Below are positions 1 to 8,461 of a stretch of DNA of 35,844 bases, piece by piece. Below the pieces are notes generated by a model. That model was not told the DNA's origin. It searched no databases and was given only the letters and a program-made list of their open reading frames with translations. This DNA is from Candidatus Zixiibacteriota bacterium (lineage in GTDB: Bacteria > Zixibacteria > MSB-5A5 > CAIYYT01). Both the position numbers and the translations under genes were made by a program. The first letter of the stretch is position 1. Each line of letters begins with the position of its first letter. The stretch is taken from contig JADYYF010000070.1 of the NCBI GenBank assembly GCA_020853795.1, forward strand, positions 1-35,844, written 5' to 3'.

Positions 1-1253
1 ACTTGCGCAAGAGCGAGTCGCGCGAATATGGTCGCGCCACGGTCAAGGCCGATCTCAATTCGGCGTTGTTCAGAGGCAGCGTGGAGAAATCGACCGTCTG
101 GATGAGCCACGGCGACACGATCGTCACACCGCCGAAGGGATTCAACATCGTAGCCTCGACCGACGACGTCGCAATCGCGGCGATGGAAAATGACGGTGCC
201 AAGACCTACTGCGTGCAGTTTCATCCCGAGGTGGTGCACACGGTACAGGGGAAGCATATCCTGCACAATTTCGTGTTTGAGGTGTGCCGCGCCAAGGGTG
301 ATTGGACGATGCAGTCGTTTATTGACCGCACCGTGGGCGACATTCGCCGGCAGGTTGGCGACGGCAAGGTGATTCTCGGCATCAGCGGCGGCGTCGACTC
401 GGCGGTCTGCGGGTTGCTGCTGGCGCGCGCTATCGGCGACAACCTGATCGGCATCTTCGTCGACAACGGCCTGTTGCGGCAGAATGAAGAAAACGATGTG
501 CTTGATGCGCTGGAGCACCTGAACCTGCATATCCAGCGCGTCGATGCGGGTCCACGCTTTTTGCAGGAACTGGCGGGTGTCACCGATCCGGAGCAGAAAC
601 GGAAGATCATCGGCCGGTTGTTTATCGAGGTGTTCGAGGCGGAAGCGCGGCGCTACGGCGATGTGAAGTACCTGGCGCAGGGGACGCTGTATCCTGATGT
701 GATCGAGTCGGTGTCGTTTAAGGGGCCGTCGGTGACGATCAAGTCGCATCACAACGTCGGCGGCCTGCCGGAGCGGATGCATCTGAAGCTGGTCGAGCCG
801 CTGCGCGAGTTATTCAAAGACGAAGTGCGCGAAATCGGCGAGAAGCTGGGGTTGGCGCATCACCTGTTGTGGCGGCATCCCTTCCCGGGACCGGGGTTGG
901 CGGTGCGGGTGCTGGGGGAAATCACCGAAGAGCGGCTGACGATCTTGCGCAAGGTCGACAAGATTTTCATCGACCTGCTGCGCAAGCGCAATCTCTACGA
1001 TGAGATCTGGCAAGCGTTTTCGGTGCTGTTGCCGGTCAAGTCGGTCGGCGTGATGGGGGATGAGCGAACGTACGAGTACACGGTGGCGCTGAGGGCGGTG
1101 ACCTCGCTGGACGGCATGACGGCCGATTGGGCGAAGATTCCGCACGAGGTGCTGGGTGAGGCTTCGAATTTGATCATCAATAATGTCAAGGGGGTCAACC
1201 GGGTGGTGTACGATATCTCGTCGAAGCCGCCGGCGACGATTGAGTGGGAGTAG
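1..1253 (+). CDS. guaA: GMP synthase (glutamine-hydrolysing), C-terminal part
   Basis: Converts XMP to GMP with ATP and glutamine in the cytosol, the last step of guanine nucleotide synthesis. The gene is cut by the left window edge: the reading frame is open from base 3, and the start of the class I glutamine amidotransferase domain is missing. The visible part begins inside that domain (MSHGD, and VQFHPEV carrying the catalytic His). The ATP-pyrophosphatase domain follows, with the PP-loop GISGGVDS near visible residue 125, and then the C-terminal dimerisation domain ending PPATIEWE, the usual GuaA end. The Cys of the amidotransferase triad lies outside the window. guaB, the enzyme before it in the pathway, is about 5.3 kb downstream and not in the same operon. 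Identification is secure from the motifs. Confidence 0.97.
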   Translation, partial: LRKSESREYGRATVKADLNSALFRGSVEKSTVWMSHGDTIVTPPKGFNIVASTDDVAIAAMENDGAKTYCVQFHPEVVHTVQGKHILHNFVFEVCRAKGDWTMQSFIDRTVGDIRRQVGDGKVILGISGGVDSAVCGLLLARAIGDNLIGIFVDNGLLRQNEENDVLDALEHLNLHIQRVDAGPRFLQELAGVTDPEQKRKIIGRLFIEVFEAEARRYGDVKYLAQGTLYPDVIESVSFKGPSVTIKSHHNVGGLPERMHLKLVEPLRELFKDEVREIGEKLGLAHHLLWRHPFPGPGLAVRVLGEITEERLTILRKVDKIFIDLLRKRNLYDEIWQAFSVLLPVKSVGVMGDERTYEYTVALRAVTSLDGMTADWAKIPHEVLGEASNLIINNVKGVNRVVYDISSKPPATIEWE

Positions 1254-1295
1254 GGGAGCGTTCTTCTCGCGGGGCAAACACGAACAAGAATCGGT

Positions 1296-1337
1296 GCCCT
1301 CACCCCCGAGCTCTCTCGCTGGGAGAGAGGGAGGAGG
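1296..1337. repeat. Dispersed hairpin repeat, CCCTCACCCC type, copy 1
   Basis: Begins CCCTCACCCCCGAG, then CTCTCTC (1311-1317) pairs with GAGAGAG (1323-1329), and it ends in a G-rich arm. The same layout recurs at 1401-1443 and 15308-15342, so it is a dispersed palindromic element of this genome. Confidence 0.75.
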
Positions 1338-1400
1338 TATGAGGCAGACCGCAGGGACGGGGCTTGTCTCTGACCGGCGGTGATCGGAAAGAGGCGTGGA

Positions 1401-1443
1401 CCCTCACCCCTGGCCCCTCTCCCAGGGGGAGAGGGGAGAAGGG
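1401..1443. repeat. Dispersed hairpin repeat, CCCTCACCCC type, copy 2
   Basis: CCCTCACCCCTGGCC is followed by a stem CCCCTCTCCC (1414-1423) pairing with GGGAGAGGGG (1427-1436). It lies 64 bases after copy 1 in the same orientation. Confidence 0.8.
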
Positions 1444-1593
1444 TCTTTCTCATCAACTGCAATTGCTCAGAATTCAAGCTGCGGCAGTTCACGATTTCGC
1501 GCTGGAATGCTGCAAGCAATAGTGACTTCAGAAAAAACGCGCGAAATCAAGAACTGCTGCAACTAAGCCAAAACAGACTTATGGGACAGCCTC

Positions 1594-1663
1594 TTCCTGT
1601 CTGACATCCCGGTTTTGACAGCCTCCGCCATATCCTCGACAGACAAGAATGTCTATCCTACGG
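1594..1663. repeat. GACAGACAAGAATGTC repeat, inverted pair
   Basis: A reverse half TTCCTGTCTGACA (1594-1606) is followed by a forward copy GACAGACAAGAATGTCTATC (1638-1657) continuing CTACGGG. The same unit occurs at least five more times at 26941-27374, some 25 kb away, so it is a dispersed family of this genome. Confidence 0.8.
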
Positions 1664-1710
1664 GAGCGTCGTACCACACGCCGGCAGAACAGCCGACGAA
1701 GCGAAATCAC

Positions 1711-1739
1711 TTTCGCCGTTACTGCCTCCTGATTATAAT
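1711..1739 (+). promoter_or_regulatory. Candidate promoter for fumC
   Basis: A perfect -10 box TATAAT (1734-1739) stands 17 bases after a poor -35 box TTTCGC (1711-1716). It leaves a leader of about 30 bases before the fumC Shine-Dalgarno site GGGAGG at 1765-1770. The weak -35 limits confidence. Confidence 0.5.
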
Positions 1740-1774
1740 CTCTCCAAGAAAGTCTTTATTTAGCGGGAGGATCG

Positions 1775-3166
1775 ATGAACTATCGCATAGAAACCGACAC
1801 GATGGGGGAAATCCAGGTTCCGACGGACAAATACTATGGGGCACAAACGGCGCGCTCGCTGATGAATTTCAAGATCGGTGGGGATCGTTTTCCGCGCGAG
1901 TTGATCCGCGCCATGGGGATTTTGAAGAAAGCCGCGGCGATGGTCAACAAGGAACTGGGCACGCTGCCGGCGGAGAAGGCGGATCTGATCATCAAGGCGG
2001 CCGATGAGGTCATCTCCGGCAAGCTGGATGAGCATTTCCCGCTGGTGGTCTGGCAAACCGGTTCCGGCACGCAGACGAACATGAACGCCAACGAGGTAAT
2101 CTCGAATCGCGCGATCGAAATGGCGGGCGGTGTGATTGGTTCCAAGAAGCCGATTCATCCGAACGACGACGTCAACAAGGCGCAGTCCTCGAATGACACC
2201 TTCCCGACCGCGATGCACATCGCCGCCGTGGAGGAAATCCACCGCCGCCTGATTCCGATGGTCACGCGGCTGCGCGACACGCTGGCGAAGAAGTCGAAGG
2301 AGTTCGACGGGATCATCAAGATCGGGCGCACGCACCTGATGGACGCGGTGCCGCTGACGCTGGGGCAGGAGTTTTCCGGCTACGCGCAGGCACTGACCAA
2401 CGGTTTGGCGCGGATCAATGCCTGTTTGCCGCGGATGTACGAGCTGGCACTGGGCGGCACGGCCGTCGGCACCGGGCTGAATACGCATCCGGAGTTTGCG
2501 GTGCGGTCGGCCAAGACGATCGCCGATCTCACCAAGCTGCCGTTTGTCACGGCGCCGAACAAGTTTGAGGCGCTGGCGACGCACGACGCCTGCGTCGAGT
2601 GTTCGGGCGCGATGAAGACGCTGGCGTGTTCGCTGATGAAGATCGCCAACGACGTTCGCTGGCTGGCCTCCGGGCCGCGTTCGGGTTTGGGCGAGATTTC
2701 GATTCCGGAGAACGAGCCGGGCTCGTCGATCATGCCGGGCAAAGTGAACCCGACGCAGTCGGAGGCGATGACGATGGTGTGCGCGCAGGTGCTGGGTAAC
2801 GATGTGGCGGTGAATATCGGCGGCGCGAGCGGCAACTTCGAATTGAACGTGTTCAAGCCGGTGATCATCTTCAACCTGTTGCAGTCGATCCGGCTGCTGG
2901 CGGATGCCTGCGAGTCGTTTGACGAGCATTGCGCGGTCGGGATCACGGCGAACACTGAGAATATCCGGACGCTGATGGAGCGGTCGCTGATGCTGGTGAC
3001 GGCGCTGAATCCGCATATCGGGTACGACAACGCGGCGAAAATCGCCAAGAAGGCGCACAAGGAGGGGAAGAACCTCAAGGAGACGGCGATCGAGTTGGGT
3101 CTGCTGACGGCGGAGCAGTTTGACCAGTGGGTGCGGCCGGAGAAGATGGTGGGGCCGGGGAAGTAG
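1775..3166 (+). CDS. fumC: Class II fumarate hydratase
   Basis: Interconverts fumarate and L-malate in the TCA cycle; soluble homotetramer without an iron-sulfur cluster. The 463-residue product has the usual class II length. Visible motifs: [10 protein letters not shown] (about 96-104), SSNDTFPT (138-145), GRTHLMDA with the second active-site His (His187), and the superfamily signature [10 protein letters not shown] (316-325) in the mobile catalytic loop. The ATG start has SD GGGAGG four bases upstream, a short spacing repeated at other genes here. It is transcribed alone, with a likely promoter at 1711-1739 and a strong terminator at 3198-3228. The fumarase signature residues and length separate it from aspartase and argininosuccinate lyase. 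Confidence 0.97.
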   Translation: MNYRIETDTMGEIQVPTDKYYGAQTARSLMNFKIGGDRFPRELIRAMGILKKAAAMVNKELGTLPAEKADLIIKAADEVISGKLDEHFPLVVWQTGSGTQTNMNANEVISNRAIEMAGGVIGSKKPIHPNDDVNKAQSSNDTFPTAMHIAAVEEIHRRLIPMVTRLRDTLAKKSKEFDGIIKIGRTHLMDAVPLTLGQEFSGYAQALTNGLARINACLPRMYELALGGTAVGTGLNTHPEFAVRSAKTIADLTKLPFVTAPNKFEALATHDACVECSGAMKTLACSLMKIANDVRWLASGPRSGLGEISIPENEPGSSIMPGKVNPTQSEAMTMVCAQVLGNDVAVNIGGASGNFELNVFKPVIIFNLLQSIRLLADACESFDEHCAVGITANTENIRTLMERSLMLVTALNPHIGYDNAAKIAKKAHKEGKNLKETAIELGLLTAEQFDQWVRPEKMVGPGK

Positions 3167-3197
3167 GGCAAGACCGCTGGTAGCAGGAGATGCATGC

Positions 3198-3228
3198 GGG
3201 GCACGTGAAAACGTGCCCCCTTCTTTTT
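3198..3228 (+). terminator. Rho-independent terminator after fumC
   Basis: Perfect 9-bp stem GGGGCACGT (3198-3206) / ACGTGCCCC (3211-3219) closed by a GAAA tetraloop, followed by the T-rich tract TTCTTTTT (3221-3228). Confidence 0.9.
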
Positions 3229-3281
3229 GTTGACACCGTCGTCGGGCTGCTCCACCTTTCGGGTGGAGGAATGGTCATCTC

Positions 3282-3860
3282 ATGAAAAAGCCCTATATCC
3301 TGTTCGGCGCCATTTTGGTTGTGTTGCTGCTGGCACTGAGCTTTACCCAAAGTTACCTGACCAAGCTGGAAGACGACACCAAGAAGGTTACGACCCAGGG
3401 CGCGACCAAGGGTGATTTGGAAGAACTCAAGAAGGAAGTCGGCGAGCAGCTCAGCGAACAACAGGAGCGCATGCTGGCACGACTGGACAGTCTTGAACAG
3501 CGGATTCGCACCAACATTGCGGCCGACACGGTCAGAGTCGAGCCGCTGCCGGAGCCGGCGAAGCCTGCGGCCAGACCGAAGGACACCGCGAAGGTCACTA
3601 CTGAGAGCGCGCCGGCGGAGACGACAGTAGAGAAAGTGGCGGTTGCCCGGACTCCGCCGAGCGAGCTGGAAAACGTGATCTACGTTCGCTACGCCAAGGC
3701 CCGCTGGGCGATGGATCCGAATCTCACCAATTACGAGCTCAAACTCGCAAAGAACCAGATCATGACGGAAATCGGCAAAGATTACGATATGACTGCCGAA
3801 GAGATACTACAGATTATCGACAAGGTGTACGAATACCGCAAAGCGAACAGAAAGCCATGA
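3282..3860 (+). CDS. Membrane-anchored coiled-coil protein, unknown function
   Basis: I do not recognise the family. The 192-residue product has one N-terminal hydrophobic segment (about 5-22, a signal anchor with no lipobox). A charged helical stretch likely to form a coiled coil follows (about 40-85), then a Pro/Ala/Lys-rich linker (about 95-125), and a compact C-terminal region (130-190) with the pattern YAKARWAMDPNLTNYELKLA. The likely topology is a short cytoplasmic end with the rest outside the inner membrane. Its TGA stop overlaps the pfkA ATG (ATGA at 3857-3860), so the two are probably translationally coupled. The SD GGAGGA (3265-3270) lies just after and partly inside a small hairpin TCCACC/GGTGGA (3251-3267), which could reduce initiation. 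Confidence 0.8.
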   Translation: MKKPYILFGAILVVLLLALSFTQSYLTKLEDDTKKVTTQGATKGDLEELKKEVGEQLSEQQERMLARLDSLEQRIRTNIAADTVRVEPLPEPAKPAARPKDTAKVTTESAPAETTVEKVAVARTPPSELENVIYVRYAKARWAMDPNLTNYELKLAKNQIMTEIGKDYDMTAEEILQIIDKVYEYRKANRKP

Positions 3861-4954
3861 GCGAAAACATCAAGACTATCGGCATCCTCACCGGCGGCGG
3901 CGACTGTCCCGGCCTCAACGCCGTTATCCGCGCGGTCGTCCTGACGGCGAGCTACGAATACGGCTGGATCTGCGTCGGTTTCCTTGACGGCTTCGAGGGC
4001 CTCATGGACGAGCGCTATATCAACCTGACGCCGCAGTCGGTGCGCGGGATCCTGCCGCAGGGCGGGACGATCCTCGGCTCCTCCAACCGCGGCAATCCAT
4101 TCGAGTGGCCGGTCAAGGAGGGCGGCGAGCGCAAGATCGTCGACCGCTCCGAACGCGTCTATGAAACTATCCGCGGTCTCGGCCTAGATGCTCTGATTGT
4201 CATCGGCGGCGACGGCACGATGCATGTCTCGAAGATGTTCATGGACAAGTACGGCATCAAGGTGATCGGGGTGCCCAAGACGATCGACAACGACCTGCAG
4301 GCGACGGAGGTGACATTCGGATTTGCCACGGCGGTGGTGACCGCGACCGAGGCGATCGACAAGCTGCATACCACGGCGGCCAGTCATCATCGGGTGATGG
4401 TGCTGGAGGTCATGGGGCGCAACGTGGGGTGGATTGCGCTTGAATCGGGGGTGGCCGGCGGTGCGGATGTGATCCTGATTCCGGAGATTCCATACGACAT
4501 GGAGAAGGTGTGCGACAAGATTCATCGCCGGCGCAGCCGCGGGAGCAACTTCTCGATTGTCGTCGTGGCGGAAGGCGCCAAGCCGGCCGGCGGGGACGTG
4601 ATCCTGCTGAATCCCGAAATGAAGGGGACGATTCACGAGAAGCTGGGCGGGGTCGGATTCAAGGTAGCAAAGGATATCGAGGCGGGTACCGGCATGGAGA
4701 CCCGAGCGACAGTTTTGGGGCACTTGCAACGCGGCGGTCAACCCTGTTCGTTTGATCGATATTTGAGTACGCGCTTCGGACGCGCGGCGGCGGATCTGGT
4801 CAAGGCCGAGAAATTCGGCCACATGGTGTGCTATCGCGGCGGGGAAATCCAGAGCATCCCGATTGCAGACGCCATCGGCGGCTTCAAGTCCGTCGACCCG
4901 GACGGAGACGGCGTGCGCACAGCAGAAGCGCTCGGCATCTCGTTCGGCCGTTAA
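3857..4954 (+). CDS. pfkA: 6-phosphofructokinase
   Basis: Phosphorylates fructose 6-phosphate to fructose 1,6-bisphosphate in glycolysis (cytosol). The 365 residues show the family motifs: ILTGGGDCPGLNAVIR (10-25) for the phosphoryl donor, IGGDGT (116-121), the catalytic loop KTIDND (141-146) with its Asp pair, MVLEVMGR (181-188) and a late LGHLQRGG loop. Donor-specificity positions matter: the residue equivalent to E. coli Gly104 is Gly120 (as in ATP enzymes), and that equivalent to Gly124 is Lys141 (as in PPi enzymes). The Gly/Lys pair is described for group III enzymes of the actinobacterial kind, which use ATP, so ATP is the likely donor but this is not certain. Start ATG overlaps the upstream stop. 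Confidence 0.95.
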   Translation: MSENIKTIGILTGGGDCPGLNAVIRAVVLTASYEYGWICVGFLDGFEGLMDERYINLTPQSVRGILPQGGTILGSSNRGNPFEWPVKEGGERKIVDRSERVYETIRGLGLDALIVIGGDGTMHVSKMFMDKYGIKVIGVPKTIDNDLQATEVTFGFATAVVTATEAIDKLHTTAASHHRVMVLEVMGRNVGWIALESGVAGGADVILIPEIPYDMEKVCDKIHRRRSRGSNFSIVVVAEGAKPAGGDVILLNPEMKGTIHEKLGGVGFKVAKDIEAGTGMETRATVLGHLQRGGQPCSFDRYLSTRFGRAAADLVKAEKFGHMVCYRGGEIQSIPIADAIGGFKSVDPDGDGVRTAEALGISFGR

Positions 4955-4987
4955 CGCGGATTCTTACAGTTCAGTCAGTCAATGGCA

Positions 4988-5173
4988 TTATTCGTCGGTG
5001 GCCAGCGGCACGTTCGGCTGCGTTACCGGCAGCTTCACCAGCCCATGTTCTCCCTGTAAGATTTTGTTGGTAATTTTGATGAACCGATCGGTAGTCAGGG
5101 ACTGCAGGCGGTAGGCAACCCACAATTTCTTCCCAACTACATTGGCGCGACCTGAGCCTGTCTGGTTCGACAT
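4988..5173 (-). CDS. Possible small protein, unknown function
   Basis: A 61-codon frame on the minus strand starting MSNQTGSGRANVVGKKLW. Three things favour a real gene: a good SD AGGAG five bases before the ATG, amino-acid composition with Lys, Ile, Asn and Thr that looks like protein rather than the Arg/Pro-rich shadow frames elsewhere, and a candidate promoter about 180 bases upstream. The middle, RFIKITNKILQGEHGLVKLP, could form a small beta-rich fold. It has no signal peptide, Cys or recognisable motif. It runs convergently toward pfkA. It may equally be chance. Confidence 0.4.
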   Translation of the reverse strand: MSNQTGSGRANVVGKKLWVAYRLQSLTTDRFIKITNKILQGEHGLVKLPVTQPNVPLATDE

Positions 5174-5350
5174 AGCTGCTCCTATGGAGAGGGTGGTACC
5201 TGTGTCTGTCGCGATTCCGGCGCAGAAAGTAAACCGGACGGGGCGCCGGTCGAATCGTCAATTGATAGCCTTCACAGGCCGGCTGTTGGAACCCGGACTG
5301 GTTGCTCGGAGGCTATGAAACTGTGCGATTCTGAAAGATTGACGCTGAAG

Positions 5351-5380
5351 TATATAAGATTGTTTGTTCAGGTTAAACAA
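5351..5380 (-). promoter_or_regulatory. Candidate minus-strand promoter
   Basis: Read on the minus strand: TTGTTT (5380-5375), an 18-base spacer, TATATA (5356-5351), in an AT-rich patch. It would drive the small gene ending at 4988, with a leader of about 170 bases. Confidence 0.3.
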
Positions 5381-5449
5381 GTTTTTCATGACGAGCGCCA
5401 AGTTTCTCGCACGCCGGGTGCAGGCTTAAGAAACGCGCGGGAATTTGCC

Positions 5450-5478
5450 TTGACATCACAATCCAGCGGCCGTATAAT
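5450..5478 (+). promoter_or_regulatory. Strong sigma-70 promoter of the tRNA unit
   Basis: Consensus TTGACA (5450-5455) and consensus TATAAT (5473-5478) separated by exactly 17 bases. Transcription would start near 5485, a dozen bases before the first tRNA. Confidence 0.9.
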
Positions 5479-5496
5479 CCTTAGCTAACGCACTGA

Positions 5497-5570
5497 GGGC
5501 CCATAGCTCAGTCGGTCAGAGCAACTGACTCATAATCAGTGGGTCCCAGGTTCGAGCCCTGGTGGGCCCA
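5497..5570 (+). tRNA. tRNA with CAT anticodon (Met, or Ile after lysidine modification)
   Basis: All four arms pair: acceptor GGGCCCA/TGGGCCC, D stem GCTC/GAGC, anticodon stem ACTGA/TCAGT around loop CTCATAA, and T stem CCAGG/CCTGG with TTCGAGC. The 74 bases end in discriminator A with no encoded CCA. A CAT anticodon serves elongator Met, or Ile when lysidine-modified. The 1-72 pair is G-C, so it is not a typical initiator. I lean to elongator Met. Confidence 0.92.
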
Positions 5571-5584
5571 TCTGATTTCAGCGC

Positions 5585-5661
5585 GGGCAATTAGCTCAGT
5601 TGGTTAGAGCGTTCGGTTCACATCCGAAAGGTCACTGGTTCAAGTCCAGTATTGCCCACCA
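5585..5661 (+). tRNA. tRNA-Val (CAC)
   Basis: Acceptor GGGCAAT/ATTGCCC, D stem GCTC/GAGC, anticodon stem TTCGG/CCGAA around loop TTCACAT (anticodon CAC, reading GTG), T stem ACTGG/CCAGT. CCA is encoded at 5659-5661, unlike in the neighbouring tRNA 14 bases upstream. Both share one promoter and one terminator. Confidence 0.93.
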
Positions 5662-5748
5662 TTTGTCAGGAGAAGTTATCCCGTGAGGATTGCGGGTCAG
5701 CACAAAGACAAGTTGAATTTCATTACGCGAAGACGAATGCACTACGAG

Positions 5749-5779
5749 AACGCACTGACCACTCAGTGCGTTTTCTTTT
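5749..5779 (+). terminator. Rho-independent terminator of the tRNA unit
   Basis: Stem CGCACTGA (5751-5758) / TCAGTGCG (5763-5770), extended by AA/TT, loop CCAC, followed by TTTTCTTTT (5771-5779). It closes a two-tRNA transcription unit and separates it from the zinc-ribbon gene. Confidence 0.9.
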
Positions 5780-5819
5780 ACCAGTCGGACTCTTGCCCGC
5801 CCCGGAGGGCCAGATAGAA

Positions 5820-6530
5820 ATGCTTGAAGATCTTAGATTACTCAAAGAACTCCAGGAGGTTGATTACTGGATCGGCGAACTCGAGCGCTCCCGCGAGTTT
5901 CTGCCCGACATGATGCGCCAATTGGAGACTGAGATCGAGCAGGTTGGTGTCGAGTTGAAGGCCAAGAAGGACCGTCTCGTCGCCGCCCAGATCGAACTCA
6001 AAGACGTCGAATTGCGCATCGGCGAGAACAAAGAGCACGTCGAGAAGTACCAGGAGCAGATGCTCACGATCAAGACGAACAAGGAATATGACGCGCTGGT
6101 GGTCCAGATTGACGGCGCCAAGGCGCAGATCGGTGCCGACGAGGAAAAGTCACTCGCGCTCATGACCGAGATCGAGGACTTGAAGAACCAGGTCGCCGCC
6201 CTCGAAGAGCGCTGCGTGAGCATCAAACGCGACAATTCCGTCCGCCTGCAGGAGCTGCAGATCCAGATGGATTCCGTGCAGGGCAAGGTGGACGAGAAAG
6301 AAGCCCAGCGCGACCATCTCAAGAACAAGGTCCCCAAGACGGTGATGGCGATCTACGAACGCGTCCGCAAGGGCAAGGGCGGCGATGTTGTTGTCCGGCT
6401 CCGGCGCGGCGCCTGCGGCGAGTGCTACAAATCACAGCCGCCGCAGAAGATCCAGTTGATCAAGAAGGGCGATTCGATCCAGACCTGCGCTTCTTGCGGC
6501 CGGATCCTGATTTGGGAAGGTGACGATTAG
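5820..6530 (+). CDS. Coiled-coil protein with C4 zinc ribbon (CdsZ/zf-RING_7 type)
   Basis: The 236-residue product is almost entirely a long antiparallel-type coiled coil (about 5-180). A C-terminal zinc ribbon with CGEC (199-202) and CASC (223-226) follows. This is the architecture of the family known as zf-RING_7 or CT398/CdsZ, widespread in bacteria and of uncertain role; chlamydial CdsZ has been linked to sigma-54 and type III secretion. The conserved core [11 protein letters not shown], a hallmark of the family, lies at about 83-93. The start is the ATG at 5820, with SD GGAGG at 5804-5808. The frame is open further upstream, but that part overlaps tRNA-Val and its terminator. The stop is four bases before the guaB ATG, so the two form an operon. 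Confidence 0.88.
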   Translation: MLEDLRLLKELQEVDYWIGELERSREFLPDMMRQLETEIEQVGVELKAKKDRLVAAQIELKDVELRIGENKEHVEKYQEQMLTIKTNKEYDALVVQIDGAKAQIGADEEKSLALMTEIEDLKNQVAALEERCVSIKRDNSVRLQELQIQMDSVQGKVDEKEAQRDHLKNKVPKTVMAIYERVRKGKGGDVVVRLRRGACGECYKSQPPQKIQLIKKGDSIQTCASCGRILIWEGDD

Positions 6531-6534
6531 ACCG

Positions 6535-8001
6535 ATGGGCAGAATTCTCGAAACGACCGGCCTGACCTTCGATGACGTCCTTGTCGTCCCCGGCTACGCG
6601 GAGATCCACCCGCGCGAGGTGAGTGTCTCGACCCGGTTGTCACGCAGCATCCGCTTGAATATCCCGCTGGTGTCGGCAGCGATGGACACCGTGACCGAGT
6701 CGGAGCTGGCGATTTCGCTGGCGCGCGAAGGCGGGATCGGCATCATCCATAAGAATCTTTCGATTGCCCGCCAGGCGGAAGAGATCGATAAAGTCAAGCG
6801 CTCGGAAGCGGGGATGATCGTCAATCCGATCACCGTCGGTCCGAATCAGACGGTAGCAGATGCGATCACCTTGATGGAGCGTTATTCGATCTCCGGTATC
6901 CCGGTAGTTCAGGGAGGACGGCTGGTCGGGATCCTGACCAATCGTGACCTGCGTTTCCATCCGTCGCTGGACACGATGGTCAGCGCCGTGATGACGAAGA
7001 ACAATCTGATCACGGTGCCGGAGGGCACGACGCCGGAGCAGGCGAAGGAAATCCTGCATGAGCACCGGATCGAAAAGCTGCCGATCGTTGATGAAAATAT
7101 GAACTTGAAGGGGATGATCACCTTCAAGGACATCATGAAGAAGCTGCAATACCCGAATGCCTGCAAGGACGCCAGCGGCCGGTTGCGCGTCGGCGCCGCT
7201 CTCGGTGTCGGCAGTGATATCGTTCCGCGGGCGGCGGCGGTGATCGAGGCCGGCGTTGATATTCTCTGTTTGGACAGTTCGCACGGCCACAGCGCCAAGG
7301 TGATCGAGACGGCGCATATGCTCAAGAAGCTCTATCCGCAGGTGGAGTTGATCGCCGGAAACGTCGCCACCCGCGATGGGGCGCAGGCGTTGATCGATGC
7401 CGGCGCGGATGCGGTCAAGGTCGGTATCGGGCCGGGAGCGATTTGCACGACGCGAGTCATCAGCGGCGGCGGTGTGCCGCAGATCACGGCGATCATGGAG
7501 GCAGTGGAAGCGGCGGCGAAGCAGAATGTCCCGGTGATTGCCGATGGCGGGATTCGCTATTCCGGCGACATCGTCAAGGCGATCGCTGCCGGCGCCCATT
7601 CGATCATGGTCGGCTCGCTGTTAGCGGGCACTCACGAGTCTCCCGGCGAGACGATTCTGCTTGAAGGACGCAGCTTCAAAGTGTATCGTGGCATGGGGTC
7701 GATCGGCGCGATGAAAGACGGCGCCAAGGATCGCTACTTCCAGGAAGACCAGTCGGACATGGCCAAGCTGGTACCAGAGGGAATCGAGGGTCGAGTCCCC
7801 TACAAAGGAAAGTTGTCCGATCTCGTATTCCAGTTGGTGGGCGGGATTCGGTCAGGTATGGGGCTGGCGGGTGCGAAGAATATTGAAGACTTACGCACCA
7901 AGTCGACCTTCGTCAAGGTCACGACGGCCGGTTTGCGGGAGAGCCATCCGCATGATGTTACCATCATGAAGGAGGCGCCCAATTACCGGACTTTTGGTTA
8001 G
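6535..8001 (+). CDS. guaB: IMP dehydrogenase
   Basis: Oxidises IMP to XMP with NAD+, the rate-limiting step of guanine nucleotide synthesis. The 488 residues show the (beta/alpha)8 barrel start [15 protein letters not shown] (10-24), two CBS domains (about 95-205) that usually bind adenine/guanine nucleotides for allostery, the catalytic loop [11 protein letters not shown] with nucleophile Cys304, and the flap [16 protein letters not shown] chose the ATG at 6535, which gives the usual [15 protein letters not shown] start with SD GGAAGG about 15 bases upstream. An in-frame GTG at 6520 would add five residues and overlap the upstream stop. It is co-transcribed with the zinc-ribbon gene. The early Asp-Gly-Gly-Ile motif of the phosphate site is intact. 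Confidence 0.96.
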   Translation: MGRILETTGLTFDDVLVVPGYAEIHPREVSVSTRLSRSIRLNIPLVSAAMDTVTESELAISLAREGGIGIIHKNLSIARQAEEIDKVKRSEAGMIVNPITVGPNQTVADAITLMERYSISGIPVVQGGRLVGILTNRDLRFHPSLDTMVSAVMTKNNLITVPEGTTPEQAKEILHEHRIEKLPIVDENMNLKGMITFKDIMKKLQYPNACKDASGRLRVGAALGVGSDIVPRAAAVIEAGVDILCLDSSHGHSAKVIETAHMLKKLYPQVELIAGNVATRDGAQALIDAGADAVKVGIGPGAICTTRVISGGGVPQITAIMEAVEAAAKQNVPVIADGGIRYSGDIVKAIAAGAHSIMVGSLLAGTHESPGETILLEGRSFKVYRGMGSIGAMKDGAKDRYFQEDQSDMAKLVPEGIEGRVPYKGKLSDLVFQLVGGIRSGMGLAGAKNIEDLRTKSTFVKVTTAGLRESHPHDVTIMKEAPNYRTFG

Positions 8002-8061
8002 ACCTTGGGGCCAGACTCGCGGTGTCGGAACCTTTTGTTTTGTGAGTAGTTGCTGTTCATA

Positions 8062-8436
8062 GATTCAAGAGCAGGCTCAGCAGTCGCGTCCCGTCTTCGG
8101 GCGGGGCGAGGAAAGTCCGAGCGTCACTGAGCAGGATACCTCCTAACTGGAGGGCGGAGCAATCCGACGGAAAGTGCAACAGAAAGATACCGCCACGCGA
8201 GCAATCGCGGGGTAAGGGTGAAATGGTGGTGTAAGAGACCACCGGCGCCGGAGCGATCCGGTGGCCCGGCAAACCCTATCCGACGCAAGACCAAATAGGG
8301 GAGGAGAGAGGCTCAGACTCGATCGTACTCCCGGGTAGGTCGCTGGAGGTCCCGTGCAAACGGGATCGCAGAGGAATGACTGCCGCCCCGTTTCGGCGGG
8401 GACAACAGAACTCGGCTTATCGCCTGCTCTCGAATC
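8062..8436 (+). ncRNA. rnpB: RNase P RNA
   Basis: Catalytic RNA that trims the 5' leader of pre-tRNAs. The closing helix P1 pairs GATTCAAGAGCAGGC (8062-8076) with GCCTGCTCTCGAATC (8422-8436) with a single mismatch. Conserved core blocks are present: GAGGAAAGTCCGAGC (8109-8123), ACAGAAAGATACCGCC, GGTAAGGGTGAAATGG, GTAGGTCGCTGGAGG, GCAGAGGAATGACTGCC and ACAGAACTCGGCTTA. Length and layout fit bacterial type A. No clear terminator follows, so the RNA may be processed from a transcript that continues into recJ 26 bases later. The rest of the guaB-recJ gap holds nothing else I can support. Confidence 0.96.
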
Positions 8437-8461
8437 TTAACCTGTAAGTTCGAGGAATCTT

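Larger units (their letters stand above)
1254..1774. other. guaA-fumC gap filled with dispersed repeats
   Basis: No convincing gene lies in these 520 bases. They hold two C-rich/G-rich hairpin repeats (1296-1337 and 1401-1443), one copy of the GACAGACAAGAATGTC repeat (1594-1663) and a likely fumC promoter. Short open frames here are low-complexity translations of the repeats. Confidence 0.7.
4955..5496. other. pfkA-tRNA gap with a possible small antisense gene
   Basis: No plus-strand gene is convincing here. The stretch holds a possible 61-residue minus-strand gene (4988-5173), a candidate minus-strand promoter (5351-5380) and the promoter of the tRNA unit (5450-5478). The part from 5280 to 5400 is clearly more AT-rich than the coding DNA around it. 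Confidence 0.6.

Noticed and set aside
5652-5819. Upstream extension of the zinc-ribbon coiled-coil gene
   Set aside because: It would start inside tRNA-Val and read through the tRNA terminator; the ATG at 5820 has a good SD and begins the family domain.
8057-8272. 71-codon minus-strand frame
   Set aside because: Lies inside the RNase P RNA gene, whose conserved core explains the sequence.
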